15,434 nucleotides of DNA from CAZBGL01 sp964491375 (GTDB lineage: Bacteria; Desulfobacterota; Deferrisomatia; Deferrisomatales; Deferrisomataceae), in contig CAZBGL010000314.1 in NCBI GenBank assembly GCA_964491375.1, forward strand, positions 1-15,434, written 5' to 3'. Positions 13,880 through 15,434 of the stretch are shown here, one piece after another. The position numbers and the translations under genes are program-made. Numbering within the stretch: position 1 is the first letter of the stretch; every line of letters starts with the position of its first letter. The notes under the pieces are model-generated. The model was given only the letters and a program-made list of their open reading frames with translations. It was not told the origin of the DNA and made no database searches.

Positions 13880-14347
13880 TCACCGCCGGGCGCGCTCCTG
13901 GCGTGCCAAACGCCCGGCCATCGCCTCGAGACGCCCGGCCATGCGCCACGCGGGCGGGCGGCACGGCGCGACCGGCTCGGGCGAGGGACCGATGCGGGCC
14001 CGGTGCAGGGCCAAGGCCGCGGCCACGGCCGCGGCGACCTCTGGTGCGGGCACGCCCGTGCGTCCCTCCAGGGCCAGGGCCACGGCCACTGCGGCGGCCA
14101 CCGGGGAGGCATCCGCCGCCTCCGGGGGGTGGGCCCGCACCACCGCCTGCGGACCGCCCTCCTCGGGAACCGGTTCCACTTTGGGCACCGGAACGGGCCC
14201 ACGGCGCCCCCCCCGGCGGCGTCCTTCGATCCGCCCGGTGAACTCCTTGAAGAAGTGCATGTACACCGAGAGGAGGAACAGGGCCACGAACACCACGCCC
14301 ATCCCCAGCGCAGTGGTCTGAAGGGCGAAACGCCAAAGGTCCTGCAC
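13880..14347 (-). CDS. OadG/MmdD-type membrane anchor subunit with tandem Ala-rich repeat
   Basis: The 155-residue protein is the small subunit that holds the decarboxylase complex together at the membrane. It has one membrane helix near the N-terminus (about 12-30; TTALGMGVVFVALFLLSVYM) followed by a basic stretch and a Pro-rich linker, the usual OadG layout. It is longer than typical subunits because of two copies of an Ala/Val-rich helix, PVAAAVAVALALE (82-94) and PEVAAAVAAALALH (102-115), with a 21-residue spacing. The C-terminus is Arg-rich. The start codon is GTG (14347) with AAGGAG six bases upstream. It lies directly after the carboxyltransferase. Identification rests mainly on the membrane segment and operon position, as this subunit is poorly conserved. 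Confidence 0.82.
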   Translation of the reverse strand: MQDLWRFALQTTALGMGVVFVALFLLSVYMHFFKEFTGRIEGRRRGGRRGPVPVPKVEPVPEEGGPQAVVRAHPPEAADASPVAAAVAVALALEGRTGVPAPEVAAAVAAALALHRARIGPSPEPVAPCRPPAWRMAGRLEAMAGRLARQERARR

Positions 14348-14380
14348 GCCGTACTCCTTCTCCCGGCCCTCCGCCGGCCC

Positions 14381-15434
14381 TCAGAGCGGGATGTTCCCGT
14401 GCTTGCGCGGCGGGTTCGTGTCGCGTTTGTTCCGGCACGCCTGGAGGCCCTGGATCACCCGGATCCGGATGTCCTCGGGAAGGATCACCTCGTCGATGTA
14501 GCCCAGCTCGGCCGCCTGGTACGGGTTGGCGAACCGTTCGGTGTACTCGGCGATCTTCTCCTCCCGGGCCTTCTTCGGGTCCTCGGCCCTCTCGATCTCC
14601 CGGCGGAAGATGATGTCCACCGCACCCTGGGGCCCCATCACGGCGATCTCGGCCGTGGGGAACGCCAAGTTCACGTCGCCCCGGAGGTGCTTGGAGCTCA
14701 TTACGCAGTACGCGCCCCCGTAGGCCTTGCGGGTGATCACCGTGATCTTGGGCACCGTGGCCTCGGAGTAGGCGTAGATGAGCTTGGCACCGTGCTTGAT
14801 GATGCCCCGGTACTCCTGGTCGGTGCCCGGCAGGTACCCGGGAACGTCCTCCAGGGTGACGATGGGAATGTTGAAGGCGTCGCAGAACCGGACGAACCGG
14901 GCGCCCTTCATGGAGGCGTCGCAGTCCAGGCACCCGGCCAGGTGCGCCGGCTGGTTCGCCACGATGCCCACCACCATGCCGCCCATCCGGGCGAACCCCA
15001 CCACGATGTTGGGCGCGTAGTGGGCGTGGACCTCGAAGAAGTCGCCGTGGTCCACCATGGCGTGGACGATCGTCTTGATGTCGTAGCCCTTGTTGGGGTT
15101 GTCCGGCACCACCTCGTTGATCTCGGGGATCTTCCGGTCCACCGGGTCGTCCGTTGCCACGAACGGCGGATCCTCCAGGTTGTTCGAGGGCAGGAACGAC
15201 AGGAGCCGCTTGATCTGGGCGATGCACTCCCGGTCGTCCGCGGCCATGAAGTGGGCCACGCCCGAGCGCTGGTTGTGGGTGCGGGCCCCGCCCAGCTGCT
15301 CCATGGTCACGTCCTCGTTGGTCACCGCCTTGATCACCCGGGGGCCGGTGATGAACATGTGGCTCGTTCCGTCCACCATGAACACGAAGTCCGTCAGCGC
15401 CGGGCTGTACACCGCCCCCCCGGCGCAGGTGCCC
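14381..15434 (-). CDS. Acyl-CoA carboxyltransferase subunit, probably methylmalonyl-CoA decarboxylase alpha; C-terminal part
   Basis: This subunit moves a carboxyl group between an acyl-CoA and biotin. About 350 residues are visible and the frame is open at the window edge; relatives are about 510-520 residues, so the N-terminal third is missing. Motifs are GTCAGGAVYSPALTDF, then HMFITGPRVIKAVTNEDVTMEQLGGA, QPAHLAGCLDCDASMKGARFVRFCDA (here cited only as a landmark region near 14950-14880), RKAYGGAYCVMSSKHLRGD and the characteristic C-terminus KHGNIPL. These match propionyl-CoA carboxylase beta/MmdA proteins. The adjacent gamma, biotin carrier and beta pump genes point to a Na+-pumping methylmalonyl-CoA decarboxylase rather than a carboxylase; a different acyl-CoA, such as glutaconyl- or malonyl-CoA, is not excluded. 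It is the first visible gene of the operon, and its promoter is outside the window. Confidence 0.93.
   Translation of the reverse strand, partial: GTCAGGAVYSPALTDFVFMVDGTSHMFITGPRVIKAVTNEDVTMEQLGGARTHNQRSGVAHFMAADDRECIAQIKRLLSFLPSNNLEDPPFVATDDPVDRKIPEINEVVPDNPNKGYDIKTIVHAMVDHGDFFEVHAHYAPNIVVGFARMGGMVVGIVANQPAHLAGCLDCDASMKGARFVRFCDAFNIPIVTLEDVPGYLPGTDQEYRGIIKHGAKLIYAYSEATVPKITVITRKAYGGAYCVMSSKHLRGDVNLAFPTAEIAVMGPQGAVDIIFRREIERAEDPKKAREEKIAEYTERFANPYQAAELGYIDEVILPEDIRIRVIQGLQACRNKRDTNPPRKHGNIPL

Noticed and set aside
1..15434. CRISPR array, insertion sequence, prophage or known defence system
   Set aside because: No regularly spaced repeats, transposase, integrase or defence-type genes are visible; the only toxin-antitoxin trace is the single mazE-like remnant.

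Overview
This is a GC-rich bacterial chromosomal window of ordinary gene density, mostly housekeeping and central-carbon genes. The mix points to an anaerobic or facultative Deltaproteobacterium (Desulfobacterota, possibly a Deferrisoma/Desulfuromonas-like lineage). It includes an HdrD-type iron-sulfur protein, a sodium-pumping biotin decarboxylase operon, SelB beside a short DksA-like protein and a LapB-like TPR protein, and a small four-cysteine protein that resembles, from memory, proteins in Geobacter-type genomes. The taxon is an inference from gene content and base composition, not a database result.

Layout. 1-669 (-) is the N-terminal quarter of aconitase A. It is divergent from an iron-sulfur (CCG-domain) protein at 911-1981 (+), and a 241-bp gap between them holds a perfect 13-bp inverted repeat. 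1982-2561 is a gene-poor stretch with a decayed MazE/AbrB-like remnant. A small four-cysteine protein (2562-2834, -) and a transglutaminase-like protein (2941-3636, +) diverge from a shared promoter region. On the minus strand follow rsmE (4376-5134), an acidic zinc-ribbon protein (3879-4343), and tRNA-Phe(GAA) (3748-3823), which has its own promoter and a rho-independent terminator. An EamA-family exporter (5204-6100, +) diverges from rsmE and may be leaderless. A terminator separates it from a probable plus-strand operon: selB, a short dksA/traR-like gene, a LapA/LapB-like membrane TPR protein, gpmI and a ComF-type phosphoribosyltransferase (6178-12162). Convergent to it is a minus-strand operon (15434-12198) for a membrane-bound, Na+-translocating acyl-CoA decarboxylase: carboxyltransferase, gamma/delta anchor, biotin carrier and beta pump subunit. 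This most resembles methylmalonyl-CoA decarboxylase.

How they work together. The decarboxylase operon would couple decarboxylation of methylmalonyl-CoA (or a similar acyl-CoA) to Na+ export, or run in a propionate/succinate pathway. Aconitase and phosphoglycerate mutase sit in the TCA cycle and glycolysis. SelB implies that the organism makes selenoproteins elsewhere; none is seen here. I did not find a clearly new multi-gene system. The points most worth a second look are the single-chain LapA+LapB-like protein, the CCG motif lacking its glycine, the transglutaminase-fold protein lacking the usual Asp, the mazE remnant, and the structured acnA leader.
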